From: an uncultured Chloroflexota bacterium
GTDB taxonomy: Bacteria > Chloroflexota > Dehalococcoidia > UBA2979
Reading direction: 5' to 3'
DNA length: 6,158 nucleotides
Assembly: GCA_902827055.1 (NCBI GenBank)
Contig: CADEHD010000047.1
Location: 1 to 6,158 of the forward strand
The position numbers were made by a program, and so were the translations under genes. The notes beneath the pieces were generated by a model, which saw only the letters and a list, made by a program, of their open reading frames with translations, was not told where the DNA came from and did no database searches. Each line of letters starts with the position of its first letter. The stretch's first letter is position 1. Positions 5,722 through 6,158 of the stretch are shown in pieces.

Positions 5722-5727
5722 TACACT
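5722..5727 (+). promoter_or_regulatory. Possible -10 hexamer for the Y-family polymerase gene
   Basis: TACACT lies 24 bases before ATG at 5752. A transcript would start near 5734 and include the GGGGG ribosome binding site at 5740-5744. No convincing -35 hexamer is found, and no standard SOS box is recognised nearby. Confidence 0.3.
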
Positions 5728-5751
5728 CCCGCGGCTTGCGGGGGTATCGAT

Positions 5752-6158
5752 ATGTCTCCACATGCGCCCTCACCGGCGCCGTCGCGTGCAGTGCGCCCTC
5801 CAGCGACCAGTCCCGGGGCGCAGCGGATGTACGCCTGCCTGGCCGTGCCATCCCTCGCCCTCGCCCAGGTGCTTGCGGAGCAGCCGGAGTTGCGAGGTAG
5901 CCCGCTGGCGCTCTCGGACGCGGCGGGAGTGCGCGTCGCGGATGCCACCGCCGAGGCCGCGCTGCGCGGCGTGCGGGCAGGGATGACGGTCCGCGAGGCC
6001 GTCGCCCTCTGCCCCCGGCTGGCCGTGCTGGAGCCGCGGCCCGCGAAGGTGCGGCGCATCGCCGACCAGCTCGTCGAAGCCGCTTCCGCGGTGAGTCCCC
6101 TCATCGAGGAGGCCGAGCCGGGCGTCGTGTTCGCAGACCTCCGCGGCCTCGAGTCGCT
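5752..6158 (+). CDS. Y-family DNA polymerase-like protein, ImuB type (N-terminal part, cut by window end)
   Basis: The frame from ATG at 5752 runs to the window edge without a stop, giving 135 residues. A Pro/Ala-rich leader (1-25) precedes a Y-family polymerase beginning: YACLAVPSLALAQVLAEQP (27-45), LRGSPLALSD (47-56), the palm helix pattern AALRGVRAGMTVREAVALCPRL (69-90), then SPLIEEAEPGVVFADLRGLE (115-134). Catalytic Y-family enzymes have D-x-D-x-F-F near the start and S-x-D-E before the Y/F-L-D strand. Here these are V-P-S-L-A-L and A-E-P-G, so the metal-binding acids appear lost, as in ImuB. ImuB is a non-catalytic adaptor that works with ImuA or RecA-like partners and the polymerase DnaE2 in damage-induced mutagenesis. 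GGGGG at 5740-5744 is 7 bases upstream of the chosen start; ATG at 5827, just before the domain, is the alternative. No imuA lies immediately upstream. The ImuB assignment is likely but rests on the N-terminal part only. Confidence 0.8.
   Translation, partial: MSPHAPSPAPSRAVRPPATSPGAQRMYACLAVPSLALAQVLAEQPELRGSPLALSDAAGVRVADATAEAALRGVRAGMTVREAVALCPRLAVLEPRPAKVRRIADQLVEAASAVSPLIEEAEPGVVFADLRGLES

Larger units (their letters stand above)
5651..5726. promoter_or_regulatory. Three TGTAG/CTACA elements in the divergent promoter region
   Basis: GTAATGTAG (5652-5660) and GTGATGTAG (5702-5710) are direct copies with one mismatch, 50 bases apart. An inverted CTACA at 5721-5725 pairs with the second copy as TGTAG-N10-CTACA. 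The elements overlap the -10 candidates for both genes. This arrangement could be an operator for a dimeric regulator, or simply promoter sequence recurring in both directions. No regulator is identified. Confidence 0.35.

Noticed and set aside
5697..5727. Possible PafBC-type damage-response promoter (TGCTGGTG resembling TGTCRGTG, then TANNNT)
   Set aside because: The TACACT hexamer is 17 bases after the TGCTGGTG block instead of about 8, and the block has two mismatches, so the match is not convincing.
5648..5851. N-terminal extension of the lipoprotein-like gene up to 5851
   Set aside because: It would bury the signal peptide behind 68 residues, overlap the divergent polymerase gene and its promoter region, and lacks a supported start.
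5721..6104. Minus-strand open frame of 127 codons at the right edge
   Set aside because: It is antisense to the ImuB-like coding sequence, which has recognisable Y-family motifs. The minus-strand product has none.

Overview
The window is visibly GC-rich bacterial chromosome, densely coded, with G/C-rich third codon positions and long antisense shadow frames over every gene. It holds five complete protein genes and one truncated gene at the right edge. I see no tRNA, rRNA, CRISPR array, transposase or phage gene. The mix (a BNR/Asp-box repeat protein, a SulP carrier, a short VIT1-type transporter, an MFS carrier of the monocarboxylate/oxalate-formate type, a small lipoprotein-like protein and an ImuB-like Y-family polymerase) fits a GC-rich environmental lineage such as Chloroflexota, Actinomycetota or Gemmatimonadota. 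The sequence alone does not decide between these.

Layout. At 88-1188 (+) lies a six-Asp-box repeat protein. It converges on a SulP transporter with a C-terminal STAS domain (1196-2881, -). Only 7 bases separate the two stop codons, and one imperfect hairpin (1165-1199) covers both. Further genes follow on the minus strand: a compact VIT1/CCC1-type metal transporter (3007-3498), an MFS transporter (3571 to about 4878, frame open to 4998), and a secreted or lipid-anchored protein of unknown function (5084-5647) whose signal peptide is encoded partly by a 9-base tandem repeat. Divergent from that last gene, on the plus strand, an ImuB-like Y-family polymerase (5752 to the window end) is cut off after 135 codons.

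How the genes relate. The three transporters share a strand but are separated by 72-125 bases. Hairpins or promoter-like hexamers lie in the gaps, so they look like separate transcription units rather than a tight operon. Together they suggest inorganic anion or bicarbonate/dicarboxylate uptake, Fe/Mn handling and small-carboxylate transport. No shared pathway is shown. The 104-base divergent region between the lipoprotein-like gene and the polymerase gene carries three TGTAG/CTACA elements and a 14-base dyad, and is the most structured non-coding stretch here.

I did not find a convincing new multi-gene system. The points most worth a second look are the VIT1-family protein without its cytoplasmic metal-binding insert, the in-frame minisatellite in a signal peptide, the dyad-rich divergent promoter next to a catalytic-motif-deficient Y-family polymerase without imuA beside it, and the hairpin shared by two convergent genes.
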